The position numbers were made by a program, and so were the translations under genes. DNA of 64,000 nucleotides from Motilibacter peucedani (GTDB lineage: Bacteria > Actinomycetota > Actinomycetes > Motilibacterales > Motilibacteraceae), in contig NZ_RBWV01000002.1 of the NCBI RefSeq assembly GCF_003634695.1, forward strand, positions 17,941 to 81,940, written 5' to 3'. Position 1 is the first letter of the stretch. Each line of letters opens with the position of its first letter. The notes beneath the pieces were generated by a model, which searched no databases, was not told the DNA's origin, and was given only the letters and a program-made list of their open reading frames with translations. Of this stretch, positions 36,059 to 44,101 are shown in pieces.

Positions 36059-36087
36059 TTGCCAGGGAGAGCGAAGCCGGGTATCGT
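36059..36087 (+). promoter_or_regulatory. Promoter of the HNH endonuclease gene
   Basis: -35 TTGCCA (36059-36064), 17-nt spacer, -10 TATCGT (36082-36087). The SOS box begins at the next base, so the start point lies within the LexA site. Confidence 0.65.
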
Positions 36088-36103
36088 TCGAACATACGTT
36101 CGA
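36088..36103. promoter_or_regulatory. LexA (SOS) box TCGAACATACGTTCGA
   Basis: Exact match to the actinobacterial SOS box pattern TCGAAC-n4-GTTCGA, directly after the -10 and 20 bp before the start codon of the HNH gene. LexA bound here would block transcription; DNA damage would release it. From memory, 13E12-repeat genes of M. tuberculosis, which encode the same protein family, also carry LexA sites. Confidence 0.82.
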
Positions 36104-36122
36104 ACGCGAGAGGGAGGCGGCG

Positions 36123-37802
36123 ATGCACGACGACGCACTGCCGCCCGCGGACGCCGTCCACGGTCCGGTCGCACATCCTCCGACGACCCTGGCGCCACCC
36201 CTACCGTCCGACGACGAGTGGGGCTCGCCGTGGGAACTCGGCGAGGACGCGCCGGACACCTGGGTCGACAGGTGGGCGGCGGAGTGGTCCGACGTCGTCG
36301 AACTCCCGCAGCCGGTCGACGAGCTGTCCGCAGGTGCCGCGCTCGCCGCAGCGCGGCCGTCCGCTGGGCTCGCGTCGCTGCTGGCGGCGATGGAGGACGA
36401 CGAGCTGCGCCGGGCGTGGGCCGCGGCGGCGGGGTCCCGCCTGGGAGACCCGTCGCGCGACCTCGCCGAGCTCGAGGTCGGCCTCGCCCAGGCGTGGGAC
36501 AGAGCGCTCGCATGGGTGACCGCGCGCCGGGAGGCGGCACTGGCCCGCGCGGCCGTCGCGGTCGAGACGATGCTCCCGCCGGCGCTCGCCGCCCGCTGGC
36601 AGGGCGAAGGAGCGGCGGCAGCGGAGCTGGCGGCCGCCCTGCGCATCTCTCCGCGGTCGATCGCCGGTGAGGTCAACCGAGCCGAGCGGCTGCTCGAGGC
36701 GCACCCCGGCACCGCGTGGCTGCTCCGCGAGGGGCTCGTCTCGCCCGGGCACGCACGGGCCGTGCGCGAGGAGTGCGCCGTCCTCACCGACCCCGCTCTC
36801 GTCGCGGCCGTGGAGTCCACGGTCCTGCGGAAGGCGCCCGAGCAGACGGCGCCCGAGCTGCGCCGGGCGACCCGGCGCGCGGTGGCCCGGCTCGACCCTG
36901 ACGGTGAGGCCGAGCGGCACGAGCTCGCGGTCAGCGAGTCGGTCGGGGTCAGCCTCGTCCGGCTGCCGGACGCGCTCGTCCAGATCACCGCGGTGCTGCC
37001 CGCCCCCGCCGGGCAGGCGGTCATGGCCGGGCTCGACCGGCTGGTCGACGGGCTGCTGGCCGAGCAGCTGACCGGCGGCGCCCGGCCCGGCGACACGTCG
37101 GAGCCCGGCAGCGCTGACGGCCTGCACCCGCTGCTCGCCGGGCCAGGTGAGCACACCTCCGGGCTGCCGAGGCGGCGGCTGCGGGCCGACGCCCTCGCGC
37201 TGCTCATGACGGCGCTCGACGACCCCGACGTGCTGCCGTCGCTCGTGCGCAGCACGCCCGCGCAGCCCGCGGTGCACGTCACGGTCAGCCTCGAGACGCT
37301 GCTCGGGCTGAGCGACGCGCCGGGCGAGCTCGCCGGCTACGGTCCCGTCCCTGCGCCGATGGCCCGCGCCCTCGCGGCAGACGGGGCCTGGCGACGGCTC
37401 GTCACCGATCCCCTGACCGGCACGCTGGTCGACCTCAGCCCGCACACCTACCGACCGGGCGCACGCCTGCGCGCTTACGTCGTCGCCGCCGACCAGCACT
37501 GCAGCCATCCCGGCTGCAGCCGACCGGCGACCGACTGCGACCTCGACCACATCCAACCCTTCGACCACGACCGACCGGAGCGCGGAGGCGCGACGACCGC
37601 CGTCAACCTCGCACCACGGTGCCGGAGGGACCACAACGTCAAGACATGGTTCGCATGGACCGTGACGAGAGCGCCCGACGGCACCCTCGTCCATCGCACA
37701 CCGCTGGGCCGCGCCTACACGACCAGCAGATCACCGCTGCCCACAGCACACCTCAGCAGGCCGGGCAAGCCGTCGACCTCGCCTGAAGACCGTGCCGCCT
37801 GA
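36123..37802 (+). CDS. DUF222/HNH endonuclease (13E12-repeat family), SOS-regulated
   Basis: 559 residues. The long N-terminal DUF222 region (about residues 75-440, RRAWAAAAGSRLGDPSRD ... HTYRPGARLRAYVVAADQ) is followed by a C-terminal HNH nuclease: CSHPGCSRPATDCDLDHIQP, then VNLAPRCRRDHNVKTWFAW (about 465-515). The DHI, N and H residues of the ββα-metal finger are present. GAGGGAGGCGGCG precedes the ATG. The family is frequent in actinomycetes, often in several copies; its biological role is unsettled. A LexA box controls it, and two hairpin repeats lie directly upstream. Confidence 0.93.
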   Translation: MHDDALPPADAVHGPVAHPPTTLAPPLPSDDEWGSPWELGEDAPDTWVDRWAAEWSDVVELPQPVDELSAGAALAAARPSAGLASLLAAMEDDELRRAWAAAAGSRLGDPSRDLAELEVGLAQAWDRALAWVTARREAALARAAVAVETMLPPALAARWQGEGAAAAELAAALRISPRSIAGEVNRAERLLEAHPGTAWLLREGLVSPGHARAVREECAVLTDPALVAAVESTVLRKAPEQTAPELRRATRRAVARLDPDGEAERHELAVSESVGVSLVRLPDALVQITAVLPAPAGQAVMAGLDRLVDGLLAEQLTGGARPGDTSEPGSADGLHPLLAGPGEHTSGLPRRRLRADALALLMTALDDPDVLPSLVRSTPAQPAVHVTVSLETLLGLSDAPGELAGYGPVPAPMARALAADGAWRRLVTDPLTGTLVDLSPHTYRPGARLRAYVVAADQHCSHPGCSRPATDCDLDHIQPFDHDRPERGGATTAVNLAPRCRRDHNVKTWFAWTVTRAPDGTLVHRTPLGRAYTTSRSPLPTAHLSRPGKPSTSPEDRAA

Positions 37803-37827
37803 GCGCGCCCCGCGGCGGGTCCGCCCG

Positions 37828-38435
37828 TCACCAGGGGCCCTGCCGCTCGCGTCGAAGAACCCGCCCGTGGGACCGTCCGCACCGGCGGTGGCCATGGCGA
37901 CGACGACCTGCGGGAAGTTCTTCGCGTACTGCACGGTGAGCATGTTCAGCGCGGCCTTCGACGATGCGTAGCTGAGGCCCTTCCAGGCCGACCACGGCGA
38001 GGCGGCGTCCGTCATGACGGCGAACGAGCCGAGACCGCTGCTGACGTTGACGACGGCCGGCGAGGACGACCGCAGCAGCAACGGCAGGAAGGCGTGCGTG
38101 ACCCTCACGACGCCGAGCACGTTGGTCGAGTGGACCCGCTGCACGTGGTCCGCCGTGGTTGTAGCGGCCGCGACGGTCCCGCCGGTGATGCCGGCGTTGT
38201 TGACGAGGACGTCGAGACCGCCCGACTCCCGGCCGACCTCCTCGACGGCCGCGGCGACGGAGCCGTCGTCGAGGACGTCCAGCTCGACGAAGCGGCAGCC
38301 CAGCTCTCTGGCGGCGGTCCGGCCGCGCTCGCTGTCCCGGGCAGCGACGTAGACGTCGTGGCCGGCCTCGACGAGCCGCCGAGCCGTCTCGCGGCCCAGC
38401 CCCTTGCTGGCTCCGGTGATCAGTGTGGTGGTCAT
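37828..38435 (-). pseudogene. Short-chain dehydrogenase, decayed (internal deletion plus frameshift)
   Basis: N-terminal half normal: TTLITGASKGLGRETARRLV (cofactor loop), LVNNAGITGG, VNVSSGLGSFAVM and the active-site YASSKAALN. After the strand FPQVVVAMAT the family segment normally reading about PGYTATDLN and the following 25-30 residues is missing; the sequence jumps to AGADGPTGGFFDASG. The reading frame then shifts by one: the expected end QGPW-stop is in another frame (stop at 37828), while the original frame runs on into the converging HNH gene. Start ATG at 38435. Divergent from an equally damaged XRE regulator. Without the deletion it would be an NADP-dependent SDR of unknown substrate. 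Confidence 0.7.
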
Positions 38436-38535
38436 GCCCTTCAGCCTGGGAGCGCCCAGCCGGGACAGCGAGACCCTGGCGAGGCTGGTACCCGCTGTAC
38501 CAGTCAGGGGCGGCCCGACCGGGCACGATGGAGCC

Positions 38536-39160
38536 ATGGGTGTCGAGGAGCTGGGCGCGGCGCTGCGCTCGTGGCGCGCGCGGGTGCGCCGCGACGAGGT
38601 CACGTTCCTCGTCGGGGTGTCGGTGGAGTACGTCGTCAAGCTCGAGCAGGGCCGCGCGGCACCCCTCGCAGCAGGTCGTCGAGGCGCTCGGCCGCGCCCT
38701 GCGGCTCTCCGCCGCTGAGCGCGAGGTCCCCCGGCACCTGCCGCCGTCGGTGCACCGCCTGCTGCGACCGCTCGACGACCTCCCGGCGGCGGTCCACGAC
38801 GCGACGTGGACGCTGCTGTCGTGGAACTGGTCCTGGGCGGCGCTGCTCGGCGAGCCGCCGAGCGGTGAGCGCGACCGCAACCTGCCGTGGCGGCTGTGCA
38901 CCGAGGCGGCGAGCAGCCGCGTCGTCCGGACGGCCGACGAGCACCAGGCGTTCGCCGCCTCGCTCGTCGCCGAGCTCTGGGACGCCCACGTGGTGGTGCC
39001 CCAGGAATCGGCCCGCAAGACGGTCGAGCACCCGCAGGTGGTGGGGCTGGTCACGCTCGACTGCGTCTGCTCGACCGAGCAGGGGACGCCCGAGGCGGAC
39101 GTGCTCGCGCTGCTCCGAGTGCTCGGAACCCAAGCGCTCGCAGCGCAGGGGCCGGGCTGA
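38536..39160 (+). pseudogene. XRE/MmyB-type regulator, decayed (frameshift and in-frame gaps)
   Basis: Start MGVEELGAALRSWRARVRRD, HTH GVSVEYVVKLEQGR, then a one-base shift near 38653-38659 moves the frame; the second frame continues HPSQQVVEALGRALRLSAAE, LPPSVHRLLRPLDDLPAAVH, LLSWNWSWAALLGEPP, ELWDAHVVVPQ and TVEHPQVVGLVTLDC. These are the blocks of the XRE-HTH plus MmyB-like ligand domain family, but family segments are absent before VRRDEV, before ELWDAH and before STEQGTPEAD. The result is about 207 codons instead of about 280. Divergent from the broken SDR, which was probably its target. Confidence 0.7.
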
Positions 39161-39171
39161 GCGACCACGGG

Positions 39172-40185
39172 TCAGTCGGCGGCGTACGCCTCGATCTCGG
39201 CGACGAGCTCAGCCTTGCCCTGCTCGTCGAGGAACGACGAGCGCACCGCCTGGACGGCCAGGTCGGCCACGCCGCGACGGCCGAGGTCGAGCAGCCCGGC
39301 GGCGATCTCGTACTCGCGGTTGAGCGTCGTGCCGAACATCGAGGGGTCGTCGCTGTTGACGGTGACGACGACGCCGGCGTCGCGCAGGGCGCGGATCGGG
39401 TGCTCCTCGAGCGCCGGCACCGCGCGGGTCGCGACGTTCGACGACGGGCACACCTCGAGCGGGATGCGCTCGGTGGCCAGGTGCTGGACGAGGGCGGGGT
39501 CGCCCACCGCCGAGATGCCGTGCCCGATGCGCTCGGCGCCCAGGACGCGCAGCGCGTCCCAGACGGTCTCGGGGCCGGTCACCTCGCCGGCGTGCGGGAC
39601 GCTGTGCAGCCCGGCCGCGCGGGCAGCCGCGAAGTGCGGCGCGAACTGCGGGCGGGGCACGCCGATCTCCGGGCCGCCCAGCCCGAAGCCCACCAGCGCG
39701 TCCGGGGCGTGGTGGAGCGCGTAGTCGAGCGTGGCGTCGGCCGACTCGATCCCGGCCTCGCCGGGGATGTCGTAGATCCAGCGCAGCGTGATGCCGAAGT
39801 CGCGCTGGGCGCTCGTGCGCGCGTCCTCGATCGCCTCGGTGTAGGCCTCGATCGGCACGCCGGCGCGCACCGAGGTGAACGGCGTGCAGGTGAGCTCGGC
39901 GTAGCGCACGTTCTGCCCGGTCGCCAGCTCACGGGCGACCTCGTAGGTCAGCAGCTGGATGTCCTCGGGCGTGCGGATCAGCGACACGACGGCCAGGTAG
40001 ACGTCGATGAAGTGCGCGAAGTCGCGGAACTCGAAGAACTGGCGCAGCGCCTCGGGGTCGGAGGGCACGACGCCGGGGTGGCGCTGCGCCAGCTCGGAGA
40101 CGATGCGCGGCGAGGCGGACCCCACGTGGTGGACGTGCAGCTCGGCCTTGGGCAGGCCGGCGATGAAGGCGGCGAGGTCGGTCAC
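39172..40185 (-). CDS. add: Adenosine deaminase
   Basis: 337 residues, TIM barrel, cytosolic; hydrolyses adenosine (or a related 6-aminopurine nucleoside) to inosine and ammonia. Metal/active-site residues: ELHVHHVGS (HxH), LHSVPHAGEVTGPETVWDAL (His and catalytic Glu), RIGHGISA, CPSSNVAT and VTVNSDDPSMFGTTL (Asp). The ELHVHHVGSASP variant is common in actinobacterial members. The start is a GTG at 40185 overlapping the YcaO stop (GTGA), so the deaminase is translationally coupled to the YcaO protein, an unusual pairing. Confidence 0.93.
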   Translation of the reverse strand: MTDLAAFIAGLPKAELHVHHVGSASPRIVSELAQRHPGVVPSDPEALRQFFEFRDFAHFIDVYLAVVSLIRTPEDIQLLTYEVARELATGQNVRYAELTCTPFTSVRAGVPIEAYTEAIEDARTSAQRDFGITLRWIYDIPGEAGIESADATLDYALHHAPDALVGFGLGGPEIGVPRPQFAPHFAAARAAGLHSVPHAGEVTGPETVWDALRVLGAERIGHGISAVGDPALVQHLATERIPLEVCPSSNVATRAVPALEEHPIRALRDAGVVVTVNSDDPSMFGTTLNREYEIAAGLLDLGRRGVADLAVQAVRSSFLDEQGKAELVAEIEAYAAD

Positions 40186-41690
40186 GCGCCCAGTCTGCCA
40201 AGCGCCGCCGGCGCCGCGTGGCGAGCCGGCTCGCGGTAGAGCGGGTAGAGCGGACCGATCACGCGGTCGGCCGCAGCGCGGTCGAACCACGGGCGGCCGC
40301 CGAGCCGGTCCTGCGCGTCGGGGGTGAGCAGCACGGGTGCTGCGGTCTCGGGCGCCGGCCCGAGCCCGACCAGCCCGTGCACGCCGGTGCGTCCGTCGCC
40401 GCGGGCGAGCAGGCTGCGTACGCCGCGCTCGCCGATGCGCCCGTAGCTCATCGTCTCGACCTCGAGCCCGGGCACGACCGCCTTGACGGCGACCGCGTCC
40501 CCGCGGCGGGCCACCAGCACGAGCACGTCGAAGCCGTCGGCGGTGAGCCCGGCGACGAGCCGGTCGCAGAGCACGTGCGGGTGCTCGGCGGCGGGGTCGC
40601 GAGGCAGGTCGGCGAAGTCGACGGTGCTGCGGCGCGAGAGCACCGTCGGCTCGAGCGCCGCGCGCAGCTGGTCGGTGCTCATGCCGAGCCAGCCGACCAT
40701 CTCGGCCAGCGCGCGCGGCTCTTGAGCAGCAGGGTCGGCGGTGAAGCGGGCGAGGTAGCCCTCAGGCGCCAGCGCCGCGACGCGGTCGAGCGGACCGTGC
40801 ATGAAGGCCTTGCGCGAGCGCGCCGCCGCGAACTCCAGCACCGCCTTGCGCAGGGCGACGTCGCGATCGGGGTGGGCGGCCTCGCCGGCCGCGGTGACCA
40901 TGAGGGGGAGCGGCGGGTCGTCGTCGGCCCCCACCACGAAGACGTTGCAGACGCCGTTCTCCACCGCGGCGAGCTTGGCCACGACGTCGATCCCGGCCGC
41001 CCGCAGCTGCTGCAGGCCGCGCCGGGCCGCCGGGTCGCTCACGGCGCTGTCGTCCGGCCCGAGGTCGAGCACCACGCCCTCGTCGAGCGCACGGAACCTC
41101 AGGCCGTTGCCGTCGCGCTGCAGGAGCTCGGCCAGGGCGTGGCCGAGCGCGCGCGAGACCGTGTCGCCCGCGCCCTGCCCGTTGGTGATCAGGGTGGTGA
41201 GGCGCCCGCCGGGAGGCGCGGTCCGGGCCGCGCGGGGCAGCCCGGCCGGCTCCGAGGCGACGACGTCCACCGGCACCAGGACCTGCTCGCCGGTCGTCCA
41301 GCGGGTGAGCGGGGTCCAGTCGAGCGGGCGGTCCTCGTCGTAGTCCGTGCCGGCCTCGAGGCAGAGCCGCAGCGGGTCGACGACGCCGCCCTCGCCGACC
41401 TCGCGGCGCAGCTGCGCGTACGACGCGCGACGGGCGGGCAGCTCGTCAGCGACGGAGGCCAGCAGCACCGCCTCGGCGAGCTCCCCCCAGGCCGACAGGC
41501 GGGCGGAGCGGTCGTCGATGCCGTAGCCGAGGCCGCCCTTGAACCCGCGCTCCGGCGCCCACTGCACCGCGTAGGCGGGCACGCCGACCCGGTCGAGCCC
41601 GGCCGTCGAGAACTCGAGCAGCTCCCCCTCGGGCATCGCGTCGCGGTAGAGCGCCGCGGCGTCCACCGCCGTCACCTGCTGCTGGTCCAT
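40182..41690 (-). CDS. Stand-alone YcaO-domain protein
   Basis: 502 residues. YcaO enzymes use ATP to activate peptide-backbone amides, giving azol(in)es, thioamides or amidines, or act as partners in RimO-type modification. Motifs: RLSAWGELAEAV (equivalent to the Sx3Ex3E ATP site), ALGHALAELLQRDGNGLRFR (equivalent to the ELIERDA segment), ENGVCNVFVVGADDD, ALRKAVLEFAAARSRK and a C-terminal VKAVVPGLEVETMSYGRIG. No signal peptide; no C- or E1-like partner domain fused, and no short precursor-peptide gene seen next to it. The ATG at 41690 begins MDQQQVTAVDAAALYRD. It is the first gene of a two-gene operon with adenosine deaminase. Confidence 0.82.
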   Translation of the reverse strand: MDQQQVTAVDAAALYRDAMPEGELLEFSTAGLDRVGVPAYAVQWAPERGFKGGLGYGIDDRSARLSAWGELAEAVLLASVADELPARRASYAQLRREVGEGGVVDPLRLCLEAGTDYDEDRPLDWTPLTRWTTGEQVLVPVDVVASEPAGLPRAARTAPPGGRLTTLITNGQGAGDTVSRALGHALAELLQRDGNGLRFRALDEGVVLDLGPDDSAVSDPAARRGLQQLRAAGIDVVAKLAAVENGVCNVFVVGADDDPPLPLMVTAAGEAAHPDRDVALRKAVLEFAAARSRKAFMHGPLDRVAALAPEGYLARFTADPAAQEPRALAEMVGWLGMSTDQLRAALEPTVLSRRSTVDFADLPRDPAAEHPHVLCDRLVAGLTADGFDVLVLVARRGDAVAVKAVVPGLEVETMSYGRIGERGVRSLLARGDGRTGVHGLVGLGPAPETAAPVLLTPDAQDRLGGRPWFDRAAADRVIGPLYPLYREPARHAAPAALGRLGA

Positions 41691-41742
41691 CGGGCCACGA
41701 TGGCCCTCCGACGCACGCGCCGCATCTCGGGGCGAGCCGCGC

Positions 41743-43422
41743 TCACCGGGCGTAGTGGCGCTGCGCCTCCCACCGCGCCCAGGCCACCATCACGGCGGTG
41801 CCGAGCACCGCGTACTCCACGACGCCCGGCGTCAGACCGCGCGCGGCGCCGATGAGCACGGCGGGCAGGGCGACGACCAGGCCGGCGAGCGGCGCACGGA
41901 GGTACCACAGCGCGATCATGCCGATCGCGGTGTTGCCGAACGCCGTGTCACTGCCCATGAGCGTGCGCGCCGGCAGCGGCCCGCGGCAGGCGGAGACCAG
42001 GCAAGCGGCGACCAGCGCGGGCGTGCCCAGCAGGAGCCCGGCCGCGGCCCCCGCCGCGCCGCCCGAGGCGGCCGTCACCCCGACGGCGACACCGCCAGCG
42101 ACGAGGAGCACGAGCACCGGCAGCGCGGCGTGCAGGAGCAGCAGGTCGGCGAATCGCAGGGGGAGCGAGCGCGAGGGACGTACGTCGTCGGCCTCGACGC
42201 GCGCCGCCTCCAGCAGCTGGCCGGCAGCGGCGTACGCGACGGCGAGCGCCACTGCGGCGGTGACGGCGCGCTCCCACCCGTCGACCCGCGCGGCGAGCCC
42301 CACCGCGGCGTAGGCGAGAGCGAGGCCGAGCAGCGCCCAGCCGACCCGCGCTGGTGCACGCAGCCAGCCGAGCAGCACGCGCCAGGGGACGACGAGCCAG
42401 CGCGAGCGCGGCGCCCGCGGCGAGAAGCGGGGCGGGCGCGACTGCGCGGCCGTCGCGCTGCGCACGGTGAGCGCCGCCTGGCGCAGGTCACCGGCCAGCA
42501 GGGCCGCGACCACGCCGCGCGAGGAGCCGACGCGGGCGCGCAGCACCGGGCCGTCGAGCTGCGAGCCGCGCTGCCAGGCGAGCGTGCCGAGGGCACCGGC
42601 GAGCACCGCGGCGAGCACGAGCCCCGCTGGCCACGCGCCTGCCCGGCCGGGATCGGCCGCCGCCACCAGCGGCTGCGCCGCCCAGCCCCACGGCCCCGAC
42701 CACAGCGCCACCGTGCCGACCGCGTCCGGCACCGAGCCGGGGCTCCACGCCGCCCACACCGCGAGGCCGAGCAGCACGAGCGCGAGCAGGCGGGCGGCGC
42801 CGAGCAGGCGGGACGACGCGCGTACGCGGGTGTCGTAGCGCTCGACCAGCGTGCCCAGCGCCACGGCCAGCGCACCGAGCGCCACTCCTGCGGCCCCGAC
42901 GGCGACCAGCATCGCGCTCACCCGGGCGCGCACCCCGATCTGGGCGAGGAAGCCCAGCGCCAGGGTCGCGACCCCGCCGCCGAGCGCGTAGGTCGCGGCG
43001 GAGAAGCGCAGCCGCGCCCGCAGCAGCCCCTGCCACGCGGCCGGCGCGGGCAGCACCCACCCGGTGACGGCGGCGTCGAGCACGACGGGCCCGCGCCAGA
43101 GCCCGTCCGACACCGCGGCGAGCAGCGCCAGCAGCGCCAGGCCGGTCGCCGCGAGGGGCAGCGCCGCCGCCAGCCGCTCGGCGAGCGGGGTGACCACGCC
43201 GGTGTGCTCCGCCAGCTGCAGCAGCCCCCCGGTGTAGGGGGCGAGGTAGAACGCGGCGAACAGCGCGACGACGTAGAGGTAGAACAGCAGCGACTTCTGC
43301 CGCTCGCGCAGATGCGCCTGGCGGACCTCGCGCAGGTGCGCGCGCACCTCGCGCGCGAGCTCGTCCCAGTCCTCGTCCTGCTCACCGTGAGGCAGTTCCC
43401 CGACGGGCAGGTGCTCAGCCAA
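41743..43422 (-). CDS. ABC-type permease-like membrane protein, about 12-14 TM
   Basis: About 559 residues, very Ala/Leu/Val-rich. A short cytoplasmic N-terminus (EQDEDWDELAREVRAHLREV) is followed by many hydrophobic segments in two blocks around a charged loop (RSATAAQSRPPRFSPRAPRS). It follows the ATP-binding gene with an 8-bp overlap; the likely start is TTG at 43422, since no ATG or GTG is in frame near there. Topology and partner fit an ABC-2-like or bacteriocin/antibiotic exporter permease, but no family motif is obvious; substrate unknown. Confidence 0.75.
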   Translation of the reverse strand: MAEHLPVGELPHGEQDEDWDELAREVRAHLREVRQAHLRERQKSLLFYLYVVALFAAFYLAPYTGGLLQLAEHTGVVTPLAERLAAALPLAATGLALLALLAAVSDGLWRGPVVLDAAVTGWVLPAPAAWQGLLRARLRFSAATYALGGGVATLALGFLAQIGVRARVSAMLVAVGAAGVALGALAVALGTLVERYDTRVRASSRLLGAARLLALVLLGLAVWAAWSPGSVPDAVGTVALWSGPWGWAAQPLVAAADPGRAGAWPAGLVLAAVLAGALGTLAWQRGSQLDGPVLRARVGSSRGVVAALLAGDLRQAALTVRSATAAQSRPPRFSPRAPRSRWLVVPWRVLLGWLRAPARVGWALLGLALAYAAVGLAARVDGWERAVTAAVALAVAYAAAGQLLEAARVEADDVRPSRSLPLRFADLLLLHAALPVLVLLVAGGVAVGVTAASGGAAGAAAGLLLGTPALVAACLVSACRGPLPARTLMGSDTAFGNTAIGMIALWYLRAPLAGLVVALPAVLIGAARGLTPGVVEYAVLGTAVMVAWARWEAQRHYAR

Positions 43423-44059
43423 CGACCCGGCCGTCCTGCAGGCGTACGGTGCGGTCGGCCACCGCCTCGGCGAGCTCGCGCGAGTGCGTGGCGAGCAGCA
43501 CCGCCACCCCGTCGGCCCGCTCGGCGGCGAGCCGCTCGGCCAGCCGGTCGCGGGCGCCCGGGTCGAGGCGCTGCTCGGGCTCGTCGAGCACCAGGACGTC
43601 GCGCGGGCGCACGAGCGCCGCGGCGAGCAGCAGGGCCTGCACCTGCCCCGAGGACAGCGTCGAGGGGTACGCGTCGGCGTGGTCCCCGAGCCGCCGGTCC
43701 TCGAGCGCCCAGTCGATCCACTCGTCGGCGTCGCGCCCCACGCCGTTCGCGACGGCGACCAGGCGCAGGTGCTCGCGCACCGTGAGGTCGGGGTAGAAGG
43801 AGGGCGCGTCCGCGACGACCGCGACGCGGGCCCGCACGTGCGGGTCGCTCTCCACCACGGCCCGCCCCTCGAGCTGCACCGTGCCGGTGGTCGGCACCTC
43901 GCGCCCGCAGGCGATGCGCAGCAGCGTCGACTTGCCCGAGCCGTTCTCGCCGACCAGGGCGACGCAGCCACCGGCGTCGAGGTCGAGGTCGATCGGGTGC
44001 AGGGCCTGGCGGGCGCCGTAGGTGCGGCTCACCCCGCGCAGCTCCAGGAGTGCGGTCAC
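43415..44059 (-). CDS. ABC transporter ATP-binding protein
   Basis: 214 residues. Walker A GENGSGKST (residues 37-45), Q-loop region VVADAPSFYPDLTVREHL, signature STLSSGQVQALLLA, Walker B VLVLDEPEQRLDP and H-loop LLATHSRELAEA. A minimal single-domain ATPase, as used with ABC-2 permeases; the permease gene follows with overlap. ATG at 44059. Confidence 0.95.
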   Translation of the reverse strand: MTALLELRGVSRTYGARQALHPIDLDLDAGGCVALVGENGSGKSTLLRIACGREVPTTGTVQLEGRAVVESDPHVRARVAVVADAPSFYPDLTVREHLRLVAVANGVGRDADEWIDWALEDRRLGDHADAYPSTLSSGQVQALLLAAALVRPRDVLVLDEPEQRLDPGARDRLAERLAAERADGVAVLLATHSRELAEAVADRTVRLQDGRVVG

Positions 44060-44101
44060 GCCGCCACGCTAGTGCGCGCGCTCCGGTCGCTACCCTGGCG
44101 C

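Noticed and set aside
35635..37802. HNH gene and flanking repeats as an IS element or prophage fragment
   Set aside because: No transposase, integrase, target-site duplication or phage structural gene is present; the repeats are on one side only.
37731..37827. Apparent 3' extension of the SDR frame into the HNH gene
   Set aside because: The residues after FFDASG do not match any SDR end; they come from the frameshift and read antisense into a complete gene.
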